Notes: a model not told the origin generated them from the letters alone. Positions 1 to 7,360 are shown, counted from the stretch's first letter. The stretch is 11,149 nt of DNA from Flavobacteriaceae bacterium (GCA_947377425.1 CANCFZ010000062.1:1-11149), one strand, 5' to 3'. Numbers and translations: made by a program.

Positions 1-2621
1 ACTAAAACCTCATTAGTAAGTGGATTAATAACATCTTGCAATGCTACACGTCCTAAGATTCTCTCTCCTAAAGATTCTACGATTTCCTCGTTTTTCTTCA
101 AAGCAGCAACTTCAACACCTCTTAATGTACCACAATCTTCAATATTAACAATAACATCTTGAGAAACGTCATGTAATCTTCTTGTTAAGTATCCAGCATC
201 CGCTGTTTTAAGAGCCGTATCCGCAAGACCTTTACGAGCACCGTGAGTAGAGATAAAGTACTCAAGGATAGAAAGACCTTCTTTAAAGTTAGAAAGAATT
301 GGGTTTTCAATAATTTCACCACCACCAGCAGTAGATTTTTTAGGCTTAGCCATCAATCCACGCATACCAGTTAACTGACGAATTTGTTCTTTAGAACCCC
401 TAGCTCCAGAGTCAAGCATCATATATACCGAGTTGAACCCTTGTTGGTCTTCTCTAATATTTTTCATTGCTAATTCTGTTAATTGAGCATTTGCAGAAGT
501 CCAAATATCAATAACTTGGTTATAACGTTCATTGTTTGTGATAAGTCCCATGTTGTAGTTAGCAGAAATACCTTCTACTTGAACACGAGCATCAGCAATC
601 AATTTAGTTTTTTGTTCTGGAATTCTAATATCTCCTAATGAGAATGACAATCCACCTTTAAAGGCAAATTTATATCCCATATCTTTCATTTCATCAAGGA
701 AAGCAGCAGTTGTAGGAACGTTAGTTACCGACAAGATTTTTCCAATAATATCACGTAAAGATTTTTTAGTCAATACTTCATTAATATATCCAGCTGCTTC
801 AGGTACTACTTCATTAAATAATACTCTACCGGCAGTTGTTTGAATAATTTTAAATACTTGTTCTCCAGTTTCGTTAAAATCTTTAGCGCGAATTCTAACA
901 CGAGCATTCAATTCTAATCTTCCTTCGTTTAAAGCAATATTAACTTCTTCGGCAGAATAGAAAGTCAAATCTTGACCTAAAATTTTATGCTCTGGAGTAG
1001 ACAAACGTTCTTTGGTCATATAATAAAGACCAAGTACCATGTCTTGAGAAGGTACAGTAATTGGAGCACCATTTGCTGGATTCAATATATTGTGAGAAGC
1101 CAACATTAATAATTGTGCTTCAAGAATAGCTTCTGGTCCAAGTGGCAAGTGAACTGCCATCTGGTCACCATCAAAATCCGCATTAAATGCAGTACACACT
1201 AATGGGTGTAATTGGATAGCTTTTCCTTCAATTAATTTTGGTTGAAATGCCTGAATACCAAGCCTGTGTAATGTAGGAGCACGATTCAGTAATACTGGAT
1301 GTCCTTTAATTACATTTTCTAAGATATCCCAAACTACTGGTTCTTTTTTATCAATTATTTTTTTTGCAGACTTAACTGTTTTAACAATTCCTCTTTCGAT
1401 TAATTTACGAATAACGAATGGTTTGTATAATTCGGCAGCCATATCTTTAGGAAGACCACATTCGAACAATTTCATTTCTGGTCCAACAACAATTACGGAA
1501 CGCGCAGAATAATCGACACGTTTTCCTAATAAATTTTGACGGAAACGACCTTGTTTACCTTTTAATGAGTCAGATAAAGATTTTAATGGTCTGTTAGATT
1601 CAGTTTTTACAGCCGAAGCTTTACGAGTGTTATCAAATAATGAATCAACTGATTCTTGTAACATACGTTTTTCGTTTCTCAAGATAACTTCTGGAGCTTT
1701 AATCTCCATTAATCTTTTCAAACGGTTGTTTCTGATTATCACTCTACGGTACAAGTCATTCAAATCGGAAGTTGCGAAACGACCACCATCTAGCGGCACC
1801 AATGGACGCAATTCTGGTGGAATAACTGGAACCACTTTCATAATCATCCATTCTGGGCGATTTTCACGGTTTAAGTTAGAGTCACGAAACGATTCAACTA
1901 CTTGCAATCTTTTTAATGCTTCTGTTTTTCTTTGTTTAGAAGTTTCATTGTTTGCACTATGTCTTAATTGATAAGAAAGTGCATCTAAATCGGTTCTAGC
2001 CAATAAATCCATAATACATTCTGCTCCCATTTTGGCAACAAATTTATTAGGATCAAAATCATCAAGATACTGATTATCTGCAGGAAGAGTATCTAAAATA
2101 TTCAAATATTCTTCTTCTGTTAAGAAATCTAATCTTTGTAATGATTCACCCTCAGCATTTTTAGCAATACCTGCTTGAATAACTACATATCTTTCGTAGT
2201 AGATAATCATATCTAATTTCTTAGATGGTAAGCCAAGAATATATCCAATTTTATTTGGAAGCGAACGAAAATACCAGATATGAGCAATTGGCACAACAAG
2301 ATTGATGTGTCCTACTCTATCACGACGTACTTTTTTCTCGGTAACTTCAACACCACAACGGTCACAAACGATTCCTTTGTAGCGAATTCTTTTATATTTT
2401 CCACAAGCACATTCAAAATCTTTAACTGGACCGAAAATTCTTTCGCAGAAAAGACCATCACGTTCTGGCTTGTGAGTTCTATAGTTTATTGTTTCTGGTT
2501 TTAAAACCTCACCTCTAGATTCAGCTAAAATTGATTCTGGCGATGCCAAACCAATTGAAATTTTTTCGAATCTTTTAATAGTGCTTTGTTTATTATCTTT
2601 ATTATTTCTATTATTCATCAT
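1..2621 (-). CDS. rpoC: RNA polymerase beta' subunit (RpoC), 3' end cut off by the window
   Basis: RpoC forms, with RpoB, the catalytic core of the DNA-dependent RNA polymerase. About 873 codons are visible, beginning with two adjacent ATGs (2621-2619 and 2618-2616); I chose the first, MMNNRNN, as I recall for Flavobacterium. The zinc-binding cysteines are C71, C73, C86 and C89. The Mg2+-chelating motif NADFDGD is at residues 480-486, giving catalytic D482, D484 and D486, preceded by NRAPTLHRLGIQAFQP. The F-loop region lies around 745-775 and the bridge helix around 787-822 (FISTHGARKGLADTALKT). The frame runs off the left edge after GRVALQDVINPLTNEVL, before the trigger loop and C-terminal region, so the missing third cannot be judged. 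The F-loop is about six residues longer than in E. coli (KKSTAGGGE against DGS). It lies downstream of rpoB after a 239-nt structured spacer. Function is certain; the exact start is slightly uncertain. Confidence 0.97.
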   Translation of the reverse strand, partial: MMNNRNNKDNKQSTIKRFEKISIGLASPESILAESRGEVLKPETINYRTHKPERDGLFCERIFGPVKDFECACGKYKRIRYKGIVCDRCGVEVTEKKVRRDRVGHINLVVPIAHIWYFRSLPNKIGYILGLPSKKLDMIIYYERYVVIQAGIAKNAEGESLQRLDFLTEEEYLNILDTLPADNQYLDDFDPNKFVAKMGAECIMDLLARTDLDALSYQLRHSANNETSKQRKTEALKRLQVVESFRDSNLNRENRPEWMIMKVVPVIPPELRPLVPLDGGRFATSDLNDLYRRVIIRNNRLKRLMEIKAPEVILRNEKRMLQESVDSLFDNTRKASAVKTESNRPLKSLSDSLKGKQGRFRQNLLGKRVDYSARSVIVVGPEMKLFECGLPKDMAAELYKPFVIRKLIERGIVKTVKSAKKIIDKKEPVVWDILENVIKGHPVLLNRAPTLHRLGIQAFQPKLIEGKAIQLHPLVCTAFNADFDGDQMAVHLPLGPEAILEAQLLMLASHNILNPANGAPITVPSQDMVLGLYYMTKERLSTPEHKILGQDLTFYSAEEVNIALNEGRLELNARVRIRAKDFNETGEQVFKIIQTTAGRVLFNEVVPEAAGYINEVLTKKSLRDIIGKILSVTNVPTTAAFLDEMKDMGYKFAFKGGLSFSLGDIRIPEQKTKLIADARVQVEGISANYNMGLITNNERYNQVIDIWTSANAQLTELAMKNIREDQQGFNSVYMMLDSGARGSKEQIRQLTGMRGLMAKPKKSTAGGGEIIENPILSNFKEGLSILEYFISTHGARKGLADTALKTADAGYLTRRLHDVSQDVIVNIEDCGTLRGVEVAALKKNEEIVESLGERILGRVALQDVINPLTNEVL

Positions 2622-2633
2622 AGTTTTTACTAT
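2620..2633 (-). repeat. Small hairpin touching the rpoC start codon
   Basis: On the mRNA strand ATAGT-AAAA-ACTAT is a perfect 5-bp inverted repeat with a 4-nt loop, and its 3' arm ends in the first two bases of the first rpoC ATG. Such a stem could hide the first start codon, but it is only A-T rich plus one G-C pair, so it may be chance. Confidence 0.3.
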
Positions 2634-2706
2634 TGATTTATTTGCAATTAAAAATTGATTTTAGCTTAATATATAATTAAACTACTACCTCGGATTACTT
2701 CTCTAA

Positions 2707-2729
2707 ACTCCAAAACTAATTTTTGAAGT
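2707..2729 (-). repeat. 9-bp hairpin in the rpoB-rpoC spacer
   Basis: On the mRNA strand ACTTCAAAA, loop ATTAG, TTTTGGAGT form nine consecutive pairs with one G-T wobble. It is the last substantial stem before rpoC, about 85 nt ahead of its start. No T tract follows, so a terminator role is unlikely. Confidence 0.45.
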
Positions 2730-2734
2730 GCTAG

Positions 2735-2758
2735 TTATAAAATTCAATAATTTTATAA
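2735..2758 (-). repeat. Perfect 10-bp AT-only hairpin in the rpoB-rpoC spacer
   Basis: On the mRNA strand TTATAAAATT, loop ATTG, AATTTTATAA is a perfect 10-bp inverted repeat with a four-base loop. The arms hold no G or C, so RNA stability is modest, and such repeats arise more easily in AT-rich DNA. It begins one base after the adjoining 2760-2774 hairpin. Confidence 0.45.
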
Positions 2759-2759
2759 A

Positions 2760-2774
2760 AAATCGGAACGATTT
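2760..2774 (-). repeat. Compact 6-bp hairpin with short T run
   Basis: On the mRNA strand AAATCG-TTC-CGATTT pairs over six bases with a 3-nt loop, and the T run at the end of the 3' arm continues into TTTAT. It is terminator-like in shape but too weak to be called a terminator on its own. Confidence 0.35.
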
Positions 2775-2813
2775 ACGGGTCTAAATCTTAAAAAACTCTT
2801 ATAAATGAGTAAA

Positions 2814-2843
2814 CAGTTTTCAAATATTTCTATCTGAAAACTG
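2814..2843 (-). repeat. 13-bp hairpin with GAAA tetraloop just after rpoB
   Basis: On the mRNA strand the arms CAGTTTTCAGATA and TATTTGAAAACTG pair over 13 consecutive positions, with one G-T wobble, around a GAAA loop of the stable GNRA class. It begins 17 nt after the rpoB stop codon. A T6 run at 2795-2790 lies about 18 nt beyond the stem, too far for a standard intrinsic terminator. It may stabilise the rpoB mRNA 3' end or mark a processing point. It is the strongest structure in this spacer. Confidence 0.6.
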
Positions 2844-2860
2844 AATACTGCAATCTTTAT

Positions 2861-5800
2861 TTATTCTTCTAATCTGATATCTAAACCTAAACCTTTCAAT
2901 TCATGCATTAATACATTAAATGATTCTGGCAATCCTGGTTCTGGCATTGATTCACCTTTTACGATAGCTTCATAAGTTTTGGCTCTACCAATAACGTCAT
3001 CCGATTTTACTGTCAAGATTTCGCGCAAAGTACTTGATGCTCCATAAGCTTCAAGTGCCCAAACCTCCATCTCTCCAAAACGTTGACCTCCAAATTGAGC
3101 TTTACCTCCAAGTGGTTGTTGCGTAATAAGTGAGTATGGTCCTATTGAACGTGCGTGCATTTTATCGTCAACCATATGTCCAAGTTTCAACATATAGATT
3201 ACTCCAACAGTTGCTGCTTGGTGGAAACGTTCTCCTGTTCCTCCGTCATATAAATAAGTATGACCAAATCTTGGGATTCCTGCTTCGTCAGTCAATTCAT
3301 TAATTTGATCTAAAGTTGCACCATCAAAGATTGGCGTTGCATATTTACGACCTAATTTTTGTCCTGCCCATCCAAGTACAGTTTCATAAATTTGCCCAAT
3401 ATTCATACGCGAAGGTACACCAAGTGGATTCAATACGATATCAACTGGAGTTCCATCTTCAAGGAAAGGCATGTCTTCATGACGAACGATACGAGCAACG
3501 ATACCTTTGTTACCGTGACGTCCTGCCATTTTATCCCCAACTTTCAATTTACGTTTTTTGGCAATATACACTTTTGCAAGTTTCAATATTCCTGCTGGAA
3601 GTTCATCTCCAACAGTAATTGTGAATTTCTCTCTACGTAAAGCACCTTGTAAGTCGTTTAATTTGATTTTGTAGTTGTGAATTAAATCGTTAACCAAACG
3701 GTTAGTTTCATCATCAGCAACCCATTGCCCTTTTGTTAAGTGAGCAAAATCTTCAACAGCATAAAGCATTTTTTGAGTGTATTTTTTACCTTTTGGTAAA
3801 ACTTCTTCACCCAAATCGTTCATTACACCTTGCGATGTTTTTCCGTTTACAATTAAGAATAATTTTTCAATTAATTTGTCTTTTAATTCAACAAATTTAG
3901 TTTCAAATTCTAATTCTAAAGTAGTTAAATCGTCTTTGTCTTTAGTACGCTTACGTTTATCTTTTACTGCTCTAGCAAATAATTTTTTATCTAAAACTAC
4001 ACCGTGTAATGATGGGGATGCTTTTAATGAAGCATCTTTTACATCTCCAGCTTTATCACCGAAGATAGCTCTTAACAATTTTTCTTCTGGAGTTGGATCT
4101 GATTCTCCTTTTGGAGTAATTTTCCCGATAAGAATGTCGCCAGGTTTAACTTCAGCTCCAATTCTAATCATTCCGTTTTCATCTAAATCTTTAGTAGCTT
4201 CTTCAGAAACGTTAGGAATATCATTAGTCAATTCTTCGTTACCTAATTTAGTATCTCTAACTTCTAATGAATAATCATCAACGTGAATAGACGTGAAAAT
4301 ATCGTCACGAACTACTTTTTCAGAGATTACAATTGCATCCTCAAAATTGTATCCTTTCCATGGCATAAATGCTACTTTAAGGTTTCTTCCGATTGCTAAT
4401 TCTCCATTTTGAGTTGCATATCCTTCACAAAGAACTTGTCCAGATTGAACTCTATCACCTTTTCTTACAATTGGCTTCAAGTTAATAGACGTACTTTGAT
4501 TGGTTTTTCTAAATTTGATTAATTTATAAGTTTTTTCATCTGGATCAAAACTTACCATTCTTTCTTCTTCAGTTCTGTCGTATTTGATAGTAATCATATT
4601 AGCATCAACATACTCTACAACACCATTTCCTTCAGCATTAATCAATACTCTAGAATCAGAAGCAACTTGTCTCTCAAGACCAGTTCCAACAATTGGCGCT
4701 TCTGGACGTAATAATGGAACGGCTTGACGCATCATGTTAGATCCCATCAACGCACGGTTCGCATCATCATGTTCCAAGAAAGGAATTAATGAAGCCGAAA
4801 TAGAAGCAATTTGATTTGGTGCAACGTCAGTATAATGAACCTGATTTGGTGAAACTACAGGAAAATCACCTTCTTCACGAGCAATAACCTTATCGGCAAT
4901 AATGTTCCCTTTAGCATCCATTTCGATGTTTGCTTGAGCAATCATTTTACCTTCTTCTTCTTCTGCACTTAAATAAACTGGTTCAGAAATTAAATCAACT
5001 TGTCCATTTGTTACTTTACGGTATGGCGTTTCAATGAATCCCATTCCGTTTACTTTCGCATAAACACCAAGGGATGAAATCAATCCAATGTTTGGTCCTT
5101 CAGGAGTTTCAATTGGACAAAGTCTTCCGTAGTGAGTATAGTGAACATCACGAACCTCAAACCCTGCTCTTTCTCTAGAAAGTCCACCTGGTCCAAGTGC
5201 TGACAATCTTCTTTTGTGTGTAATCTCAGCTAATGGATTGGTTTGATCCATAAATTGAGATAACTGGTTAGTTCCAAAGAAAGAGTTGATAACTGACGAT
5301 AATGTTTTAGCATTAATCAAATCGATTGGTGTAAACACCTCGTTATCTCTAACGTTCATTCTCTCACGAATAGTTCTAGCCATACGAGCTAAACCAACAC
5401 CGAATTGTTGAGACAATTGTTCTCCAACTGTTCTAACACGACGGTTTGATAAGTGATCAATATCATCAATATCTGCTTTCGCATTGATAAGTTCTATCAA
5501 ATATTTTATAATTGTAATGATATCTTCTTTAGTTAAAACTTGTTTTTCCATTGGAATATCAAGGTTTAACTTTTTGTTCATTCTATAACGACCTACTTCA
5601 CCTAAGTTATAACGTTGGTCTGAGAAAAACAATTTATCGATAATACCACGAGCTGTTTCTTCATCAGGCGGTTCAGCATTACGTAATTGTCTATATATAT
5701 GCTCAACAGCTTCTTTTTCAGAATTTGTTGGATCTTTTTGTAATGTATTGTGGATGATTGCATAATCAACTTGATTATTCTCTTCTTTGTGTAACAAGAT

Positions 5801-6673
5801 TAATTTTACATCAGCATCAAGAATTTCTTCTACATTATCTTTATCTAATATAGTATCACGATCTAATATAATTTCGTTACGTTCGATAGAAACTACCTCA
5901 CCAGTATCCTCATCCACGAAATCTTCGTGCCAAGTATTCAATACTCTTGCTGCTAATTTTCTACCAACATATTTTTTAAGACCTGTTTTTGAAACTTTGA
6001 TTTCTTCTGCAAGGTCAAAAATTTCAAGAATATCCTTATCTCTTTCAAATCCAATTGCACGTAAAAGAGTGGTAACAGGTAATTTTTTCTTTCTATCAAT
6101 GTACGCATACATTACGTTATTGATATCAGTTGCAAACTCTATCCAAGAACCTTTAAAAGGAATTACTCTGGCAGAATATAATTTTGTACCATTTGCATGG
6201 AATGACTGACCAAAGAAAACCCCAGGAGAACGGTGTAATTGTGAAACAACAACACGTTCAGCGCCATTTATAACAAATGTTCCGCTTGGCGTCATGTATG
6301 GAATTGTACCTAAATAAACGTCTTGAACTATAGTCTCAAAATCCTCATGTTCAGGATCTGTACAATATAATTTAAGGCGTGCTTTTAGAGGCACACTGTA
6401 CGTTAAACCTCTTTCGATACACTCTTGAATAGTATAACGTGGTGGATCAACAAAGTAATCTAGGAATTCTAATACAAATTGGTTTCTTGTATCAGTAATT
6501 GGAAAGTTTTCCATGAAGGTGTTGTATAACCCTTCGTTGCCTCTTTCGTCAGATTTAGTTTCCAATTGGAAAAAATCTTGAAACGATTTAACCTGAACAT
6601 CCAGAAAATCTGGATATTGAGGGATATTTTTAGTAGAGGCAAAATTCAATCTTTCAGTCTGATTTGTTATCAT
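2861..6673 (-). CDS. rpoB: RNA polymerase beta subunit (RpoB)
   Basis: RpoB is the second large catalytic subunit of RNA polymerase and contributes to the active centre, the RNA-DNA hybrid site and the rifampicin pocket. It is complete at 1270 residues if started at the ATG at 6673-6671 (MITNQTERLNF), which fits my memory of flavobacterial RpoB; a TTG one codon upstream is also in frame but less likely. The rifampicin cluster I segment is at about 467-494, containing QLSQFMDQ (M at 475) and THKRRLSALGPGG. RERAGFEVRDVHYTHYGR and CPIETPEGPNIG follow. The active-site region KVGDKMAGRHGNKG is at about 1043-1057, and the conserved C-terminal LGGKAQFGGQRFGEMEVWAL is present. No frameshift or internal stop is seen. 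It is shorter than E. coli RpoB (1342), consistent with different lineage-specific insertions. A 264-nt leader with an attenuator-like hairpin precedes it, and rpoC follows. Confidence 0.98.
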   Translation of the reverse strand: MITNQTERLNFASTKNIPQYPDFLDVQVKSFQDFFQLETKSDERGNEGLYNTFMENFPITDTRNQFVLEFLDYFVDPPRYTIQECIERGLTYSVPLKARLKLYCTDPEHEDFETIVQDVYLGTIPYMTPSGTFVINGAERVVVSQLHRSPGVFFGQSFHANGTKLYSARVIPFKGSWIEFATDINNVMYAYIDRKKKLPVTTLLRAIGFERDKDILEIFDLAEEIKVSKTGLKKYVGRKLAARVLNTWHEDFVDEDTGEVVSIERNEIILDRDTILDKDNVEEILDADVKLILLHKEENNQVDYAIIHNTLQKDPTNSEKEAVEHIYRQLRNAEPPDEETARGIIDKLFFSDQRYNLGEVGRYRMNKKLNLDIPMEKQVLTKEDIITIIKYLIELINAKADIDDIDHLSNRRVRTVGEQLSQQFGVGLARMARTIRERMNVRDNEVFTPIDLINAKTLSSVINSFFGTNQLSQFMDQTNPLAEITHKRRLSALGPGGLSRERAGFEVRDVHYTHYGRLCPIETPEGPNIGLISSLGVYAKVNGMGFIETPYRKVTNGQVDLISEPVYLSAEEEEGKMIAQANIEMDAKGNIIADKVIAREEGDFPVVSPNQVHYTDVAPNQIASISASLIPFLEHDDANRALMGSNMMRQAVPLLRPEAPIVGTGLERQVASDSRVLINAEGNGVVEYVDANMITIKYDRTEEERMVSFDPDEKTYKLIKFRKTNQSTSINLKPIVRKGDRVQSGQVLCEGYATQNGELAIGRNLKVAFMPWKGYNFEDAIVISEKVVRDDIFTSIHVDDYSLEVRDTKLGNEELTNDIPNVSEEATKDLDENGMIRIGAEVKPGDILIGKITPKGESDPTPEEKLLRAIFGDKAGDVKDASLKASPSLHGVVLDKKLFARAVKDKRKRTKDKDDLTTLELEFETKFVELKDKLIEKLFLIVNGKTSQGVMNDLGEEVLPKGKKYTQKMLYAVEDFAHLTKGQWVADDETNRLVNDLIHNYKIKLNDLQGALRREKFTITVGDELPAGILKLAKVYIAKKRKLKVGDKMAGRHGNKGIVARIVRHEDMPFLEDGTPVDIVLNPLGVPSRMNIGQIYETVLGWAGQKLGRKYATPIFDGATLDQINELTDEAGIPRFGHTYLYDGGTGERFHQAATVGVIYMLKLGHMVDDKMHARSIGPYSLITQQPLGGKAQFGGQRFGEMEVWALEAYGASSTLREILTVKSDDVIGRAKTYEAIVKGESMPEPGLPESFNVLMHELKGLGLDIRLEE

Positions 6674-6800
6674 CAATGGACAAAATTTTGATTTAAAAAA
6701 GTAATTTTTTGTGTAAAAACACTGTTTAACTTATACTTTTCCTTTTTATAATCAGCACATCTTTAAAAATAAACCAGGAAAATTTAGTTCATTTCTTTCA

Positions 6801-6862
6801 TCGTATTGGTTATAATTTTTTCGTATTTTAAACTATTTTATAATAAAACTTGTTATAATTTT
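6801..6862. repeat. Two pairs of short direct repeats in the rpoB leader
   Basis: GTTATAATTTT occurs exactly at 6809-6819 and 6852-6862, and TCGTATT occurs at 6801-6807 and 6821-6827, spaced 20 bases start to start. The reverse form ATACG is at 6866-6870. They could be a binding-site cluster or chance similarity in AT-rich DNA. Confidence 0.35.
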
Positions 6863-6868
6863 ATTATA
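6839..6868 (-). repeat. Perfect 10-bp AT inverted repeat downstream of the rplL terminator
   Basis: TATAATAAAA and TTTTATTATA are perfect complements separated by 10 nt, lying just beyond the T tract of the 6871-6915 hairpin on the mRNA strand. Part of the repeat unit GTTATAATTTT (6852-6862) falls inside it and recurs at 6809-6819. All paired bases are A or T, so a DNA-level role (protein site, easy melting) or chance is as likely as an RNA stem. Confidence 0.4.
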
Positions 6869-6870
6869 CG

Positions 6871-6915
6871 AAAAATGGTTTAGGTCATTGAGCGATTAAA
6901 CTCAAGACCTAAACC
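6871..6915 (-). terminator. Terminator/attenuator hairpin between rplL and rpoB
   Basis: On the mRNA strand a 15-bp stem is visible. GGTTTAGGTC pairs perfectly with GACCTAAACC, and TTGAG pairs with CTCAA. There is one bulged T, an 8-nt loop TTTAATCG, and then A plus five T (6875-6871). This is the classical intrinsic terminator layout. E. coli has a partial terminator at the same place, which lowers rpoBC expression relative to the ribosomal protein genes; a similar role is inferred here. No such T tract follows on the plus strand, so it points one way. Confidence 0.8.
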
Positions 6916-6921
6916 TAGTTC

Positions 6922-6951
6922 TAAAACTATGTAAGAGTTATTTTAACTCAA
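6922..6951 (-). promoter_or_regulatory. Weak candidate Bacteroidota-type promoter at the rplL end
   Basis: On the minus strand TTG (6951-6949) is followed after 19 nt by TAGTTTTA (6929-6922), one base from the Bacteroidota -7 consensus TAnnTTTG. Transcription would start just ahead of the attenuator hairpin. Such partial matches are common in AT-rich DNA, so this is a suggestion only. Confidence 0.2.
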
Positions 6952-7306
6952 CAACAGCTCCAGCTTCTTCTAATGATTTTTTCAAACCTTCAGCTTCTGC
7001 TTTAGTAACTCCTTCTTTGATGTTAGATGGCGCACCGTCAACAAGATCTTTAGCTTCTTTCAAACCTAAACCTGTTAATTCTTTAACTGCTTTTACAACA
7101 GCTAATTTAGAAGCACCAGCTTCTTTTAGTACTACAGTGAATTCTGTTTGCTCTTCAGCAGCAGCTTCTCCACCACCAGCAGCAACTACTACCGCTGCAG
7201 CAGCTGGTTCGATACCATACTCATCTTTTAATATTGTAGCTAAATCGTTAACTTCTTTTACAGTTAAGTTAACCAATTGTTCTGCGAATTGTTTCAAATC
7301 TGCCAT
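6938..7306 (-). CDS. rplL: Large ribosomal subunit protein bL12 (L7/L12)
   Basis: bL12 is the multi-copy stalk protein of the 50S subunit that recruits and stimulates the translational GTPases, including EF-Tu encoded upstream. The 122-residue length is normal. Residues 1-32 form the N-terminal dimerisation and L10-binding domain. Residues 33-54 are the flexible Ala/Gly/Glu-rich hinge. Residues 55-122 are the globular factor-binding domain, with the conserved segment KLAVVKAVKELTGLGLKEAK at about 67-86. It starts at ATG 7306, preceded by an A-rich stretch and no Shine-Dalgarno motif. It lies 54 nt after rplJ. The stop codon is embedded in a perfect 6-bp inverted repeat (GAGTTA-AAA-TAACTC, 6935-6949), followed by the attenuator hairpin. 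Confidence 0.98.
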   Translation of the reverse strand: MADLKQFAEQLVNLTVKEVNDLATILKDEYGIEPAAAAVVVAAGGGEAAAEEQTEFTVVLKEAGASKLAVVKAVKELTGLGLKEAKDLVDGAPSNIKEGVTKAEAEGLKKSLEEAGAVVELK

Positions 7307-7360
7307 TTTTTCTATCGTTTAAAATGTTTTGTAATTTATTTTTGTTTACTCGTGCGCTAA

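Larger units (their letters stand above)
2622..2860 (-). other. Structured rpoB-rpoC intergenic region
   Basis: This 239-nt AT-rich spacer separates the rpoB stop from the rpoC start. I see no credible open reading frame in it. Reading along the mRNA it holds, in order, a 13-bp GAAA-loop hairpin (2814-2843), a weak 4-bp stem followed by six T (2790-2810), a 6-bp hairpin (2760-2774), a 10-bp AT hairpin (2735-2758), a 9-bp hairpin (2707-2729) and a small stem at the rpoC start (2620-2633). From memory, the E. coli gap is under 100 nt. The role is unknown; attenuation, mRNA processing or stability control of rpoC would all fit. Confidence 0.6.
6674..6937 (-). other. rplL-rpoB intergenic leader
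   Basis: The 264-nt spacer divides the ribosomal protein genes from the polymerase genes. Along the mRNA it starts with the strong terminator/attenuator at 6871-6915, then a very AT-rich stretch with a perfect inverted repeat (6839-6868) and direct repeats (6801-6862). Closer to rpoB there are an A6-GTAA-T6 repeat (6695-6710) and a GTGT-TTTT-ACAC mini-stem (6711-6722). No open reading frame of note and no Shine-Dalgarno sequence ahead of rpoB are visible. I found no clean match to the Bacteroidota promoter pattern (TTG, about 19 nt, TAnnTTTG) between the hairpin and rpoB. Confidence 0.7.

Noticed and set aside
1627..1971. A 114-codon plus-strand reading frame inside rpoC
   Set aside because: It is antisense to conserved RpoC sequence and has no family resemblance.
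2711..2718. TAGTTTTG on the minus strand, a match to the Bacteroidota -7 promoter element, in the rpoB-rpoC spacer
   Set aside because: The nearest upstream TTG is 26 nt away, too far for the usual 17-20 nt spacing, and the element lies within the loop and 3' arm of the 2707-2729 hairpin. A separate rpoC promoter is not supported.
3777..4274. A 165-codon plus-strand reading frame inside rpoB
   Set aside because: It is antisense to a conserved, intact part of RpoB, has a Ser/Asn/Phe-rich composition typical of reversed AT-rich coding sequence, and matches no family I recognise.
5787..6209. A 140-codon plus-strand reading frame inside rpoB
   Set aside because: It is an antisense shadow of the N-terminal third of RpoB with no start signal or recognisable domain.
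6674..6676. TTG start for rpoB one codon upstream of the ATG
   Set aside because: An ATG directly follows, and the MITNQTERLNF start agrees with my memory of flavobacterial RpoB.
6695..6722. A6-GTAA-T6 repeat and GTGT-TTTT-ACAC stem before rpoB
   Set aside because: Both are short and mostly homopolymeric, so chance in AT-rich DNA is the simplest reading; neither is followed by a clean terminator tail.
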